Assembly: GCF_030123065.1 (NCBI RefSeq)
Contig: NZ_CP126093.1
Coordinates: 2,856,001-2,920,000, forward strand
Reading direction: 5' to 3'
Length of the DNA: 64,000 nucleotides
DNA from: Neobacillus sp. DY30
Lineage (GTDB): Bacteria > Bacillota > Bacilli > Bacillales > Cytobacillaceae
In this document: positions 26,198 to 34,840 of the stretch, one piece after another
How positions within the stretch are numbered: position 1 is the stretch's first letter
How the letters are laid out: the number at the start of each line of letters is the position of its first letter
Notes under the pieces: model-generated
What the model saw: only the letters and a program-made list of their open reading frames with translations
The model's database searches: none
What the model was told of the DNA's origin: nothing
Position numbers and translations under genes: made by a program

Positions 26198-28030
26198 ATG
26201 AGTTTTAAGCAAATTCACATAAAGAATGCTTTTGAATTATCGAAGGAAAAAGTCGTCAATGAATTTTATGAACGAATTATTACCATCCCGATTGAAGCAA
26301 GGACAAATTTGAAAAATGAACTCATTACGATGATTGGTGAGGAACGAACAAGGGGAGTGTTTATTCGCTATGGCTGGCATTGCGGTGTGAGTGACGCGGA
26401 AAAAGCAATGTCGCTGGAATGGGACGATCAGATAGATTTGGCACTAGCAGGTCCTAAATTCCACATGCTGCATGGTTATTTAGATAAAGTAGAGATTATG
26501 GAAATGAGCTTTGACGAGCAAAACAAGTGCAATTTTATAGAAGTCCTTTGGGTGAATACGTTTGAAGCTTCTCAATATTTAAAAGCCAAAGGCCTAAGTA
26601 AAGAGCCTGTATGTCATAACCTATGTGGTTATGCAAGCGGTTACTTATCAAAAGTCCTGCAACAGCCTATCTTGGTAAAGGAAGTTGAATGTCGTGCGAT
26701 GGGTCACGAGCAATGCAAATGTATTTGCATGCCTATTGAAAAATGGGGGGAAGAAATAACGAGTGACCTTAGTTACTATCAAGCGAATAGTATGATTCAG
26801 GAACTAGATGAAGTTACAGCAAAGTTAAAAATTGAGCGGGACCATTTAAGTAAAGCGAGTGATATACACCGGCAATTAATTGGGGAACTGCTGTCGAACC
26901 AAGGAATACAAAAAGTGGCTGATATTTTATTTGAAACGACGGGTTTAACCGTTTTTATTGAAGATGAATACAATCAAATCATTGTTAAATCAGGAAACCT
27001 GCAGGAACATCTTACTTTACAGACATATAGAGATTCGACCACTACATTTGTCCGTTATTCAGAAAAACTTTCATTGCTGCGTACCCCCATTTATTATGGA
27101 CAACAAATCAAAGGCTATTGTTCTTTCGTATATACAGGAGAGAATCAACCTAATGAACTAGATTATATGATTATTGAAAATGCCGCCATAACGGCTTCGC
27201 TTATATTATTCAATGAAAGTATTAAGATTAATACGGAACAAACGATTAAACGAAGCTTTCTAAATGATATCTTAGAAGGCCGGTTAGCAAAGGAAGAAAT
27301 GTATAAAATCGCCTACTATTTGAAATTCAATCCTTCCTCGACCTATTGGATGCTTACCTTAGAACGATTTGTAAACGAATCGAACATTGAAAATGAATTA
27401 GCTTCTAATGAAGAAATGATTGGTCATATCCATCAATTTTTAAAAGAACGCAACATCAATTCTATCGTTTCGCAAAAACTCAACAAAATTATTATTTTAA
27501 TGGAGTACCCGACTTTTGAAAAAATACATCTTTCACAGTCGTCGTTCATTGACCAAATGTTAAAACATTGTTCACGACGCTTCCCAAAATATCGGATCGC
27601 TGTCGGTGTAAGTTCTGTCATTCAAGAGTTTACACAAACGGTCACCCTATACAATGAAACATTGGCGGCATTACGTGCAACAAACCATCGAAAAAATGTC
27701 TATTACTTTGAAGAACTAGGAATTGAAAGCGTTTTATTCCAACTGCAGGATGATCTGTTGATTGAACGGTTTGTTAATCAACATCTTGGCAAGTTGTTAG
27801 AAGCAGATAGTGATGACTTTGAATTAATTAGAACGTTATTTGCCTATATCGATAACGGAAGCAGTATAAACAATACAGCGAAGGAATTATCCATGTCGAT
27901 AAGCGGATTACGCTATCGCCTGGCCAAAATTAGCGAGATTTTAAACCATGATCTGAATGATACACAATATGCCTTCACACTTTACCTAGCAATAAATATT
28001 TTAAAAGCTAAAGGAAAAATTGAGATTTAA
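26198..28030 (+). CDS. Aromatic-sensing-type regulator: XylR_N + V4R + PucR-type HTH
   Basis: The protein has 610 residues. The N-terminal 150 residues match the XylR activator N-terminal domain (GVFIRYGWHCGVSDAEKA, GPKFHMLHGYLDKVEI). A V4R domain follows (about 150-190, with VCHNLCGYASGYLSKVL and Cys-rich VECRAMGHEQCKCIC). The C-terminus is a PucR/CdaR-type helix-turn-helix (about 545-605: NNTAKELSMSISGLRYRLAKI). XylR_N/V4R domains bind phenols or other aromatics in known activators, but here the sigma-54 ATPase is replaced by a PucR HTH. The likely targets are aromatic genes, and a meta-cleavage set begins 8 kb downstream at 36157. SD AAGGGG precedes the ATG at 26198. Confidence 0.85.
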   Translation: MSFKQIHIKNAFELSKEKVVNEFYERIITIPIEARTNLKNELITMIGEERTRGVFIRYGWHCGVSDAEKAMSLEWDDQIDLALAGPKFHMLHGYLDKVEIMEMSFDEQNKCNFIEVLWVNTFEASQYLKAKGLSKEPVCHNLCGYASGYLSKVLQQPILVKEVECRAMGHEQCKCICMPIEKWGEEITSDLSYYQANSMIQELDEVTAKLKIERDHLSKASDIHRQLIGELLSNQGIQKVADILFETTGLTVFIEDEYNQIIVKSGNLQEHLTLQTYRDSTTTFVRYSEKLSLLRTPIYYGQQIKGYCSFVYTGENQPNELDYMIIENAAITASLILFNESIKINTEQTIKRSFLNDILEGRLAKEEMYKIAYYLKFNPSSTYWMLTLERFVNESNIENELASNEEMIGHIHQFLKERNINSIVSQKLNKIIILMEYPTFEKIHLSQSSFIDQMLKHCSRRFPKYRIAVGVSSVIQEFTQTVTLYNETLAALRATNHRKNVYYFEELGIESVLFQLQDDLLIERFVNQHLGKLLEADSDDFELIRTLFAYIDNGSSINNTAKELSMSISGLRYRLAKISEILNHDLNDTQYAFTLYLAINILKAKGKIEI

Positions 28031-28082
28031 CTATGTAAAGGGTTCCGTTTTCGAATGCTTCCAAATAAACGATACAAGAATT

Positions 28083-28110
28083 GACGTATGAATTGGCATA
28101 CGTCTTTTTC
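28083..28110 (+). terminator. Terminator after the XylR_N regulator
   Basis: The perfect stem GACGTATG/CATACGTC has a 6-nt loop and is followed by TTTTT. Confidence 0.88.
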
Positions 28111-28250
28111 TATATTTATCAAGGGTTTTTCAGAATTGCTTTGACAACAATTGACATGGTTTTTATGTTTGACAATAAGTATTGCAATTAATAAAGAGTG
28201 CCAAAACTAATGTCAATCTCAGTGCTGTTTTGTGTACCAGTTTTAGAAAT

Positions 28251-28308
28251 CCTTCTTCAACTAACGATGCAGTTTAGTTGAAAAACGGTGTTTAACTTGT
28301 GTTAAACA
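28251..28308. repeat. Dispersed hairpin repeat (AACGGGGCAG family) plus second hairpin
   Basis: TTCAACTAA and TTAGTTGAA form a perfect 9-bp inverted repeat around CGATGCAGT. TGTTTAAC-TTGT-GTTAAACA (28289-28308) forms a second hairpin just after it. The first is one of at least six related elements in the window (29140, 30247, 31079, 32096, 60851). Confidence 0.6.
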
Positions 28309-28385
28309 ATCGGGCCATTTAATGGAATAAAACTTCTGAATAAAAGGGAATATTAAATGACAAATTGTATCTTGTGGGGGCAACT

Positions 28386-28862
28386 ATGATTAATAAAAGA
28401 AAGGCTTTATCATTTAGTATATTAGTTATACCTTGGTTAACTACTCCATTGCTAGGGAAAAATTCTTTTGTTCGCTTTCTTCCAGTAGCAACTTTTATTG
28501 GTTATGTCTTTAGTTTGTTAAGTGAAATTGCTGATAGCCGTAAGTGGTGGAAAGTAAAAAATGCTTTATTTCCAAATTATCGTTTAGATTTCTCATACCT
28601 TTTAGGTTTATTTTTTATAACAACTATTTGGGTTTTTAAATTAACGTACGGTAACTTTATAAAATACATAACATTAAATGCTGTACTAGATTATCTTCTC
28701 GCATTCCCTATCGCAAAATTTTTCACAAAAGTTGGAGTATTCGAATTCAAGAAAATGCGCCCAAAACATTTTTACATATTGTCAGTTGGAACAGCAATCG
28801 TTATTTATATTAATCAATTATTAGTGGAACGAACTATTGTAAAAGAGGTAAAGAAATATTAG
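28386..28862 (+). CDS. CBO0543-family membrane protein
   Basis: This 158-residue protein has four to five hydrophobic segments and a conserved pattern SRKWWKVKNALFPNYRLDFSY. It is related to the proteins at 35238-35702 and 60299-60766, which share the W-x-K/F-WW and ILxxIxxYLYQ-type features of the CBO0543 family. Function is unknown. An in-frame GTG-type start at 28365 lies upstream of the SD TGGGGG, so the ATG at 28386 is used. Confidence 0.75.
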   Translation: MINKRKALSFSILVIPWLTTPLLGKNSFVRFLPVATFIGYVFSLLSEIADSRKWWKVKNALFPNYRLDFSYLLGLFFITTIWVFKLTYGNFIKYITLNAVLDYLLAFPIAKFFTKVGVFEFKKMRPKHFYILSVGTAIVIYINQLLVERTIVKEVKKY

Positions 28863-29411
28863 AAGATGTAATGTTTTTTATGCCCCTTATAAACTTATTA
28901 GGGATTGGAGTTATATTAAGCTGTAGAAGAGATTGTGAAGGAATTAACTTAAACTATCATATTAAAGATGGGATGGCTGCGGCGATCCTTTTTTTATTGC
29001 ACTAAACCAGCTATTTTTAGGATCAATAAATTGCTCTATCTCCCCAACGATCTTTTCACCGATTAATGAGACAGTTAAGAATATCCAACTAACAGAGGCT
29101 TATGTTAAAGGTGGGATGGCAGCAGCGGTCCCATTTTCTAATTGTGCTAACGAAGCAGGTTAATTAAAGAAAGGGAAGGATTTCTTTTTTTCTGTTAGGA
29201 CATTGAATTTAAGTCCTCGATGTGCTTAATTTCGTTTTTATTTCACAAAATAATTAAGGTAAATTCTATTTTTCTTAGTAAAACAACCATTCAGCTAAAA
29301 TATGTTATGCATACACTATGAAAAGGTTGTTTTAATAATGTTTGAGTATATATCCATAAATCAATTGAATATAAGGAAACTGTATACCATTAAAATTTCA
29401 GGCAAGGGGGA
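28863..29411. other. Intergenic region with duplicated terminator-like repeats
   Basis: No credible gene. Two similar segments (28960-28997 and 29103-29140) both read AAAGATGGGATGGC-like followed by a GC-rich hairpin: GGAT...ATCC with seven T in the first, GGGA...TCCC in the second. A degenerate copy of the AACGGGGCAG repeat follows at about 29140-29175. The region looks like decayed terminators left by lost genes. Confidence 0.5.
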
Positions 29412-29984
29412 TTGGAAGTCATTTGCGATAATCAAGGTGAAGTTAATGATATAACGAAAAAACAGTTTTATTCCTTAAATACTTACTTATCTGAACAAGA
29501 AATAACATCAATAAATTCATGGATTCTAAATATAAAAAATGAAGACGTTCACCAAAAAAAACAGCAAAGGAATAGACATGTAAAAAGAGCTATAAAAACT
29601 ATGGGATTAAAATATAATAAAATTGGCAATGGTAAGACAAGAATTGTCTTTGATCTTGAAAATGGATATGTACTAAAGGTTGCCCTTAATTGTCATGGCA
29701 TATGGGGCAATGAAAAAGAACATAAATTATTCTTTAATTCACCTTCCCACATACAAAAACATTTATGTCCCGTAAAGGATTTTGGTTACGGATGGATTAT
29801 AATGAAAAAAATGACACAGCCACCGTCAAAAAAGGATTACAGTGAGAAATTATCACTTTTGATTAAAAAATTTAAGGAGAATCGAATTGAAGCAAAAGAT
29901 ATGAGAAAAAATAATCTAGCACTTTCTGAAAATGGGGAAATAATAGTGATTGATTATGCGATGTTTGATGTAACTGGTGATTAA
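29412..29984 (+). CDS. Protein-kinase-fold-like hypothetical protein
   Basis: The 190-residue protein shows a compact kinase-like pattern: GNGKTRIVFDLENGYVLKVAL resembles the Gly loop and ATP-contacting Lys. NEKEHKLF resembles the helix C Glu, and MRKNNLALSENGEIIVIDYA resembles the catalytic and DFG-like segments. It is shorter than a complete kinase. The start is uncertain: a TTG at 29412 lies only 1 nt after AAGGGGG, and no ATG is in range. Similar proteins occur in Bacillus accessory regions and phages; function is unknown. Confidence 0.6.
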   Translation: MEVICDNQGEVNDITKKQFYSLNTYLSEQEITSINSWILNIKNEDVHQKKQQRNRHVKRAIKTMGLKYNKIGNGKTRIVFDLENGYVLKVALNCHGIWGNEKEHKLFFNSPSHIQKHLCPVKDFGYGWIIMKKMTQPPSKKDYSEKLSLLIKKFKENRIEAKDMRKNNLALSENGEIIVIDYAMFDVTGD

Positions 29985-30345
29985 CAAACCTTATTATTCT
30001 TGTCCGAGTTCGCCATCTTCATTCCCTTACCCACTCCCATCATCATTATCAGAATCGAAAAAATCATTAATTTTTGTGATAAAAGTTGTATCTTGGTGTT
30101 CAAGATAATTTTAATGTAAAAAGTCTTGTAAGGAAAAACTTTCTAATATTTGTTCCTTGTCCCTAATTCGAAGTAACATTGTGAAGAATTGTACTAAAAC
30201 TAAAGGGTGCTTTAGTAAAAGTTGATGATCGCTGCGGCGGTCTTTTCTTGTTGTTGAGCTAAAGGGGCAGATTAGTAAAATAAGGAAACTTTAAACATAG
30301 TTGTTCGTAGTAATTATATATACGATCTATTTCGGAGGGACATTT
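29985..30345. other. Intergenic region with terminator and hairpin repeat
   Basis: GATCGC-TGCG-GCGGTC followed by TTTTCTTG (30227-30250) is a terminator-like hairpin. It is followed by a degenerate AACGGGGCAG-family element (30247-30286). Nothing else is recognisable. Confidence 0.5.
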
Positions 30346-30519
30346 ATGTTTAAAATCAACCCCCAGTGTTCTTATTGTGAAAAAGAAATAAAAGGGAATG
30401 AAGTAGTATTTGTGAAAATGAGGTATCCAGAGAGAAAAGGGATGACCGAGATAAAAGCCTTTATACAATATGAAGGACAATTAATTTGTGAAGAATGCTT
30501 TAATAAGAAATCTAGCTAA
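30346..30519 (+). CDS. Small zinc-ribbon-like protein (two CxxC)
   Basis: This 57-residue protein has CSYC near residue 8 and CEEC near residue 50, spaced like a zinc ribbon (MFKINPQCSYCEKEI, LICEECFNKKS). SD CGGAGGG lies 7 nt before the ATG at 30346; an earlier in-frame start lacks an SD. Similar short Bacillus proteins exist and have often been mislabelled as iron-hydroxamate transporter parts; no function is established. Confidence 0.7.
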   Translation: MFKINPQCSYCEKEIKGNEVVFVKMRYPERKGMTEIKAFIQYEGQLICEECFNKKSS

Positions 30520-30546
30520 CAAAAATACCCCAACAACCCCTATGTA

Positions 30547-31041
30547 TTGGGATGTTATAAAAGGGCAATTACGTTATTTGAAACTTTGCATCCTCCAATG
30601 GAAGATATTTTTGTCGTGATCGATGTAAATGATTTTGATAAGGGCAAAAACATTAGATACCAGTTAAAGAACTTTTCTCGCTATGTTGAAAAATCATTAT
30701 TGTTAAGGCTGAAACATCAAACGATACCTTATATATCCCCTGAGGACAATGAAGAAGGTACATATAAAACTCATAGATTTTCTTTATGCTGCAAAACATC
30801 TGATTTTAAATACGTTCCATTATTAAAAGCAATTTGTAATCAAGACTTGGGATTGAAACCTAGTATTTTCCATAGAGTTTACTTCATAAATATCAATAAG
30901 AAAACTATATTACACGTTTACGATGACAGAGGTTGTGATTTATTAGCGACATCCCCCGAAACAATTAGACATATTTATGAAGGCTACAATGATTGGATTT
31001 TAGATTATGATAGGAATGATATAGACAAGGTATTTAAATAA
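30547..31041 (+). CDS. DUF3885 protein, 5'-truncated
   Basis: The 164-residue frame carries the conserved C-terminal part of DUF3885 proteins (FHRVYFININKKTILHVYD, DRGCDLLATSPETIRHIYE, NDWILDYDRNDIDKVF). Family members that I recall start with about 40-50 further residues. Here an in-frame stop lies 10 codons upstream (within the preceding gene's end), and the only start is a TTG at 30547 without an SD. It is probably a pseudogene that lost its 5' end in a deletion joining it to the zinc-ribbon gene. Confidence 0.65.
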   Translation: MGCYKRAITLFETLHPPMEDIFVVIDVNDFDKGKNIRYQLKNFSRYVEKSLLLRLKHQTIPYISPEDNEEGTYKTHRFSLCCKTSDFKYVPLLKAICNQDLGLKPSIFHRVYFININKKTILHVYDDRGCDLLATSPETIRHIYEGYNDWILDYDRNDIDKVFK

Positions 31042-31054
31042 AGGGATTTAGTTG

Positions 31055-31080
31055 GAGTTGCTTGTGGCAACTCTTTTTTA
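31055..31080 (+). terminator. Terminator after DUF3885 gene
   Basis: GAGTTGC-TTGTG-GCAACTC is followed by seven T. A copy of the AACGGGGCAG repeat begins immediately after it (31079-31114). Confidence 0.85.
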
Positions 31081-31197
31081 TTAACCAAACGGGGCAGGTT
31101 ACTTGAAGAAGGATTGTTGAATATAACTGCCGAAATATTTAACTTAAACGATGAGGACTATTAGCTTCTTAATGATATTTAAGAAAGAGATGAAAAT

Positions 31198-31668
31198 ATG
31201 GATACTCCAATTTTGTTTTATAAAATACATCAAGGTGAAGTTGACCCTATTGATTATATAAATTGGGCGTTAAAGATGTTGGAAAATAATAATGATTCGT
31301 TTTCTTTGAACATACTTTCATCTCTAAGCGAACCACTCAATATTTTTGAGGTAGAAGATTATTTTAAAAGGACGTTAAGGGAATTAAAAATGCAAGAACC
31401 TACTTTTGAAGAGTGTGCTCAATATTACATTCAGCAGTTAGCAAAAAGGATACCTGAAGAAGAAAATAGTGCAATTGATTTAGCTTATAAGATTTATGAA
31501 ATAGCTCGTGAACTTGATAATTACGATGGTCTAGAAGAATGGTACAACATTAGTGAAATGATAGATGATTTTCGATATGGAGATAATATTTCACACTTAA
31601 GTAAGGTTGCTTTAATTGTAACCATTGCGAAAGAAGTCAAGAAGCTATTAAGTAGGAATAGAAACTAA
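31198..31668 (+). CDS. Hypothetical acidic helical protein
   Basis: I do not recognise this 156-residue protein. It is acidic, predicted mostly helical and soluble, with no signal or membrane segment (DYINWALKMLENNNDSF, YIQQLAKRIPEEENSA). Its setting among orphan immunity-type genes and its composition resemble polymorphic-toxin immunity proteins, but this is only inference. The SD GAAAGAGATG is weak before the ATG at 31198. Confidence 0.55.
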   Translation: MDTPILFYKIHQGEVDPIDYINWALKMLENNNDSFSLNILSSLSEPLNIFEVEDYFKRTLRELKMQEPTFEECAQYYIQQLAKRIPEEENSAIDLAYKIYEIARELDNYDGLEEWYNISEMIDDFRYGDNISHLSKVALIVTIAKEVKKLLSRNRN

Positions 31669-31792
31669 CTTCGTAGCTATCAGGGCTTTGTACCAAGTTA
31701 AATTAACGATTTTTTTCAGTTGTTTATCTTATAATTATATATGGTGAGTAAAGTACAATATGCATTTTAATCAAAGAAAGATGTGGGGTTAA

Positions 31793-32041
31793 TTGAACTT
31801 TGAATGGAAAATAAAAGCCATAGTTCAACAAGTGGATGGATTACCCAAAAAAGACTGTGTAAATGTATTGGAATATTTAGAACATAGCGAGTGGGGAGTT
31901 GCATTAGAACATCTTTGTGCAACCATTTATGAGGAAAATATCTACATACCAGTGTCAGTCCTTGAACAGATTAAGGAAGTATCGATTCAAATGGGGATAT
32001 GGAAAGAGATTAGGGAACAATTAAACGACTTATATCAATAA
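31793..32041 (+). CDS. MafI-family immunity-like protein
   Basis: This 82-residue helical protein has the pattern VLEYLEHSEWGVALEHLCATI expected of MafI-type immunity proteins, which neutralise polymorphic toxins. The TTG start at 31793 is preceded by GTGGGG. No toxin gene lies beside it, so it is an orphan here. A terminator-like hairpin (TGCGA/TCGCA at 32065-32092) follows. Confidence 0.6.
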   Translation: MNFEWKIKAIVQQVDGLPKKDCVNVLEYLEHSEWGVALEHLCATIYEENIYIPVSVLEQIKEVSIQMGIWKEIREQLNDLYQ

Positions 32042-32095
32042 ACCACCTTATTAAACTAACTGGGTGCGATTCTTCAATAATGGGGGTTCGCATTT

Positions 32096-32130
32096 CTTGT
32101 TCGACTATCGGGGCAGTTTAGTTGAACAAG
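32096..32130. repeat. Dispersed hairpin repeat, well-preserved copy
   Basis: TTCGACTA-TCGGGGCAGTT-TAGTTGAA is an 8-bp inverted repeat with one mismatch around the GGGGCAG core. It lies immediately after the terminator of the MafI-like gene, as most copies do. Confidence 0.6.
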
Positions 32131-32229
32131 AGTTACGAAAAGTCTTACTGTTTTTATGTCTATGTTTGAACCATATTTCGACAAAAAAGGAAGTGTCACT
32201 TAGACGCTTTAAAGAAGGAGAGCAACATA

Positions 32230-32325
32230 TGAAAATCTATTGATCTAGATATATTATCAAAAATTTCAGCTAAAACAGGTAATACCTTAAAAACTAAGGA
32301 AAGATTTACATTTATGATTGATTCT
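32230..32325 (+). pseudogene. Frameshifted gene fragment
   Basis: SD GAAGGAG is followed by ATG AAA ATC TAT TGA. In the next frame the sequence reads on as DLDILSKISAKTGNTLKTK and a few more residues, up to the convergent PAP2 gene. It looks like the start of a small lost gene with a frameshift; its identity is unknown. Confidence 0.4.
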
Positions 32326-32871
32326 TCATCCTTTAGCAGTATCTTTTATTACCCGTTCAATGATTGGATTCCAAATCCATCCCGTCATCTTCACTACTAT
32401 GCTTGTTAAACTTCCTAGTATCGAACTGCCTAAAATATCCAAAGGGTAATGTTGTCCCATCCAAATTCGAGAGAATCCTGTTAGAATAGCGGCAAGGTAC
32501 ATCATACTACCTAAGAAACGCTTATAAAAAAAGACAGAAGTTGCCGCCGTAAATGCTAGAGTGGTGTGTTTACTTGGAAATGAAGAGCTCTTTTTTGATG
32601 GAAATGGGGGTAATAAATGGACCCAAAGGTTCAAAAAAGGGCGAGGTTTAAAATAAAACAGTTTAATCAATTTATTTAAAACCAACGATAATCCAATGGA
32701 AATGATAGTAAATAAAGTGATTTTTTTTTGTGAGTTATTACGAAACCACATGAAGATTAATATAAATAAGAACAAAAAACGAACTTTTTGAGAGAAGTTG
32801 ATCACCAATGTATCCAAAAGCTGATAACGACCAGCATATTCATTAATCCTCTTAAATATCCTGTAGTCCAT
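32326..32871 (-). CDS. PAP2-family phosphatase (BcrC-like)
   Basis: The 181-residue protein has about five membrane helices. The PAP2 phosphatase motifs are present in order: KLFYFKPRPF (K-x6-RP-like), SFPSKHTTLAF (PSGH-like, here PSKH) and SRIWMGQHYPLDILG (SR-x5-H-x3-D). Members dephosphorylate undecaprenyl diphosphate, supporting wall synthesis and bacitracin resistance. PSKH in place of PSGH is also found in BcrC-type proteins, as I recall. It is a single gene, convergent to the fragment at 32230. Confidence 0.85.
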   Translation of the reverse strand: MDYRIFKRINEYAGRYQLLDTLVINFSQKVRFLFLFILIFMWFRNNSQKKITLFTIISIGLSLVLNKLIKLFYFKPRPFLNLWVHLLPPFPSKKSSSFPSKHTTLAFTAATSVFFYKRFLGSMMYLAAILTGFSRIWMGQHYPLDILGSSILGSLTSIVVKMTGWIWNPIIERVIKDTAKG

Positions 32872-33154
32872 TTAAATGCCTCCTTCGTTCCTATTCTTAT
32901 ATCAAGTATAGTTTAGCTGTTTAAAAACGATTTATGATTAACTCACCAAAACGGGTTAGGAATGATGAGAAGTTTAAAGCCCAGCTCTTATATAGATTGT
33001 GTCATTATAATGTCTTTTAATATATCCTTACAAAAAAATAATGTAGTTCATCCATCTTTGCAGCTTTCCTAATAATCATTTCCAGTTATACTTAATACTT
33101 TTTATACAGACAATACACCTGTAGTTCACTATTAAAAAAGGCGAGGAATGAAAA

Positions 33155-33358
33155 ATGACAGTAGCGACTCAAGTAAGCCAAACTTTAGCTGGATTAAAAA
33201 GTGCACAAGCTAGCTTAGAAACATTTGCTTTAGGGACTGAAAATAAACAGGCAAAACAGTTGTACAAAAATGCTGCTCAACAAACTCAATCAATTATTGA
33301 CAGCTTAGAGCCCCGTCTTCAACAGATTCAAAAAGAAGAACCTCAATACAATCAGTGA
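33155..33358 (+). CDS. DUF1657 protein
   Basis: This 67-residue helical protein (TVATQVSQTLAGLKSAQASL, ETFALGT, then EPQYNQ at the end) is typical of DUF1657. The family is found in spore formers, often in spoVA-type operons that raise spore heat resistance. SD GGCGAGG precedes the ATG at 33155. It is the first of three genes that share this domain. Confidence 0.85.
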   Translation: MTVATQVSQTLAGLKSAQASLETFALGTENKQAKQLYKNAAQQTQSIIDSLEPRLQQIQKEEPQYNQ

Positions 33359-33370
33359 GGATTTTTCTTG

Positions 33371-33391
33371 GGGTTAGCATTATGCTAACCC
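33371..33391. terminator. Palindromic hairpin between the DUF1657 genes
   Basis: GGGTTAGCAT-T-ATGCTAACCC is a perfect 10-bp palindrome followed by a weak AT-rich tail. It may be an attenuator or processing site that lowers expression of the genes downstream. Confidence 0.55.
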
Positions 33392-33458
33392 TTATCAAAT
33401 TATATTTTCTATAAAATTCCCTTACATCAATAAAAATTCTTATTTAAGGGGGATAAGG

Positions 33459-33665
33459 ATGACTGTATATTCTAACGTAAAACAATGTTTAGCCTCGATT
33501 AATGGAATTGAAACACAACTATCAAATTTTGCATTAAATTCCCAGGATGAAAAAGCTCAACAAGCATTTCATCGGGCGATGTTATTAGTAGGAGAAGTAA
33601 AAAAAGAGCTACAAATTCGAGTAACAGAACTCGAATTTCAGGAACCTCAATATAAACCAACTTAA
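33459..33665 (+). CDS. DUF1657 protein
   Basis: This 68-residue paralog of the protein at 33155 (NVKQCLASINGIETQLSNFAL, ending EPQYKPT) has SD AAGGGGGAT before its ATG. The next gene starts about 17 bp after its stop, which suggests an operon with the YetF-like gene. Confidence 0.85.
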   Translation: MTVYSNVKQCLASINGIETQLSNFALNSQDEKAQQAFHRAMLLVGEVKKELQIRVTELEFQEPQYKPT

Positions 33666-33682
33666 AGTACAAGGTGATGAAT

Positions 33683-34543
33683 GTGCCAGACTGGATTGAT
33701 GTTTTAATACGAGGAATTTTGTGTATAGTCGTATTATTTATGATGACCAAACTATTAGGTTCAAAACAGATTGCTCAACTTTCCTTTTTTGAATATATCT
33801 CAGGGATTACTATCGGGAGCGTAGCTGGTGAAGTTATTACTGGGTTAGACAAAAATATTTCACACGGAGTAATCGTAATTTTACTTTTCGGTGGTATAAC
33901 TTATGCTGTGGACTTTTTTTCCTTAAAAAGCAAAAAATTTAGAGATTTTGCTGAAGGAAAATCAAATGTTTTTATTAAAGATGGAAAAGTTATGGAAGAT
34001 AGTTTAAAAAAAGAACATTACACCATTGATGATTTAAATGCCTTACTTAGGAGTAAAAATGTATTTAAAGTTGCCGACGTAGAGTTCGCAGTCTTAGAAC
34101 AAAACGGTGATTTAAATGTTCTTTTAAAAAAAGAAAACCAACCATTAACTCCCAAAGATTTAAATATAAAGGTTGGAAATGAAAAGGAACCTCAAACAGT
34201 CATTATGGATGGGCAAATTTTAGATAATTCTCTTGAACAAGCAAAACAGACCCGCCAATGGCTTAATATAGAATTAGAAAAACTTGGAGTAACACTTGAT
34301 AATGTATTCTTGGGACAAGTAGATTCTTATGGACAATTAACAATTGATGTTTATGATGATAAAATCAATGTCCCATCGCCACAACTACAACCATTATTAA
34401 TGTCTATGTTAAAAAAGAGTCAGGCTGACCTGGAATCTTTTGCATTACAAACGGATGCTGAAAATGCAAAAAAAATGTATACAAAAACTTCCAAAAAGAT
34501 ACAAGAAGCAATCGATTTACTTACACCTTATCTGAAAGGGTAA
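33683..34543 (+). CDS. YetF-like DUF421 membrane protein fused to DUF1657
   Basis: The 287-residue protein begins with PDWIDVLIRGILCIVVLF and has three membrane helices within the first 95 residues. The cytoplasmic DUF421 domain follows (about 100-225, with KDGKVMEDSLKKEHYTIDDL and VIMDGQILDNSL). The last 45 residues (SQADLESFALQTDAENAKKM) repeat the DUF1657 domain of the two genes before it. Start: the SD AAGGTG overlaps the upstream GTG/ATG codons at 33674 and 33677, while the GTG at 33683 has a 6-nt gap and gives the usual family start. DUF421 with DUF1657 genes is known from mobile spoVA-type sporulation operons, but no spoVA genes are present here. Confidence 0.85.
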   Translation: MPDWIDVLIRGILCIVVLFMMTKLLGSKQIAQLSFFEYISGITIGSVAGEVITGLDKNISHGVIVILLFGGITYAVDFFSLKSKKFRDFAEGKSNVFIKDGKVMEDSLKKEHYTIDDLNALLRSKNVFKVADVEFAVLEQNGDLNVLLKKENQPLTPKDLNIKVGNEKEPQTVIMDGQILDNSLEQAKQTRQWLNIELEKLGVTLDNVFLGQVDSYGQLTIDVYDDKINVPSPQLQPLLMSMLKKSQADLESFALQTDAENAKKMYTKTSKKIQEAIDLLTPYLKG

Positions 34544-34840
34544 AAATAAAAAGGAGGGCTGAGGAATACTCACGCCCCTTACCCTTAAATAACTACTCGT
34601 TTTTAGAACCCCTGTTATTGCCTGCATCATTCCGCCAACTTCCTCGCCCACTTGGTTACCAAACGTACCGCCAGCAGCGACCTCCTGCAACAGTGCCAAG
34701 TGGTCCAAAAGCAGAACACCCACAGCGGCACCTGTAGCACCGCCTTCAATAGTACCTAATGCTTCACCAAAGTCACTGCCACCTTAGTTTGCATTTCCAC
34801 CATTTCGATTGCGTTCGTTATTTTGAGTCTTCGTATTCAC
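34517..34840 (-). pseudogene. Decayed Gly-rich (glycine-zipper-like) protein gene
   Basis: On the minus strand, SD AAGGGAG and a GTG at 34840 begin NTKTQNNERNRNGGNAN. An in-frame TAA follows. Further pieces continue in shifting frames: GGSDFGEALGTIEGGATGAA, GPLGTVAGG, then AAGGTFGNQVGEEVGGMM. Joining them needs a stop readthrough and two compensating frameshifts. The intact product would be an Asn/Gly-rich head plus a glycine-zipper helix pair. It is inactive as written unless sequencing errors are involved. Confidence 0.6.
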
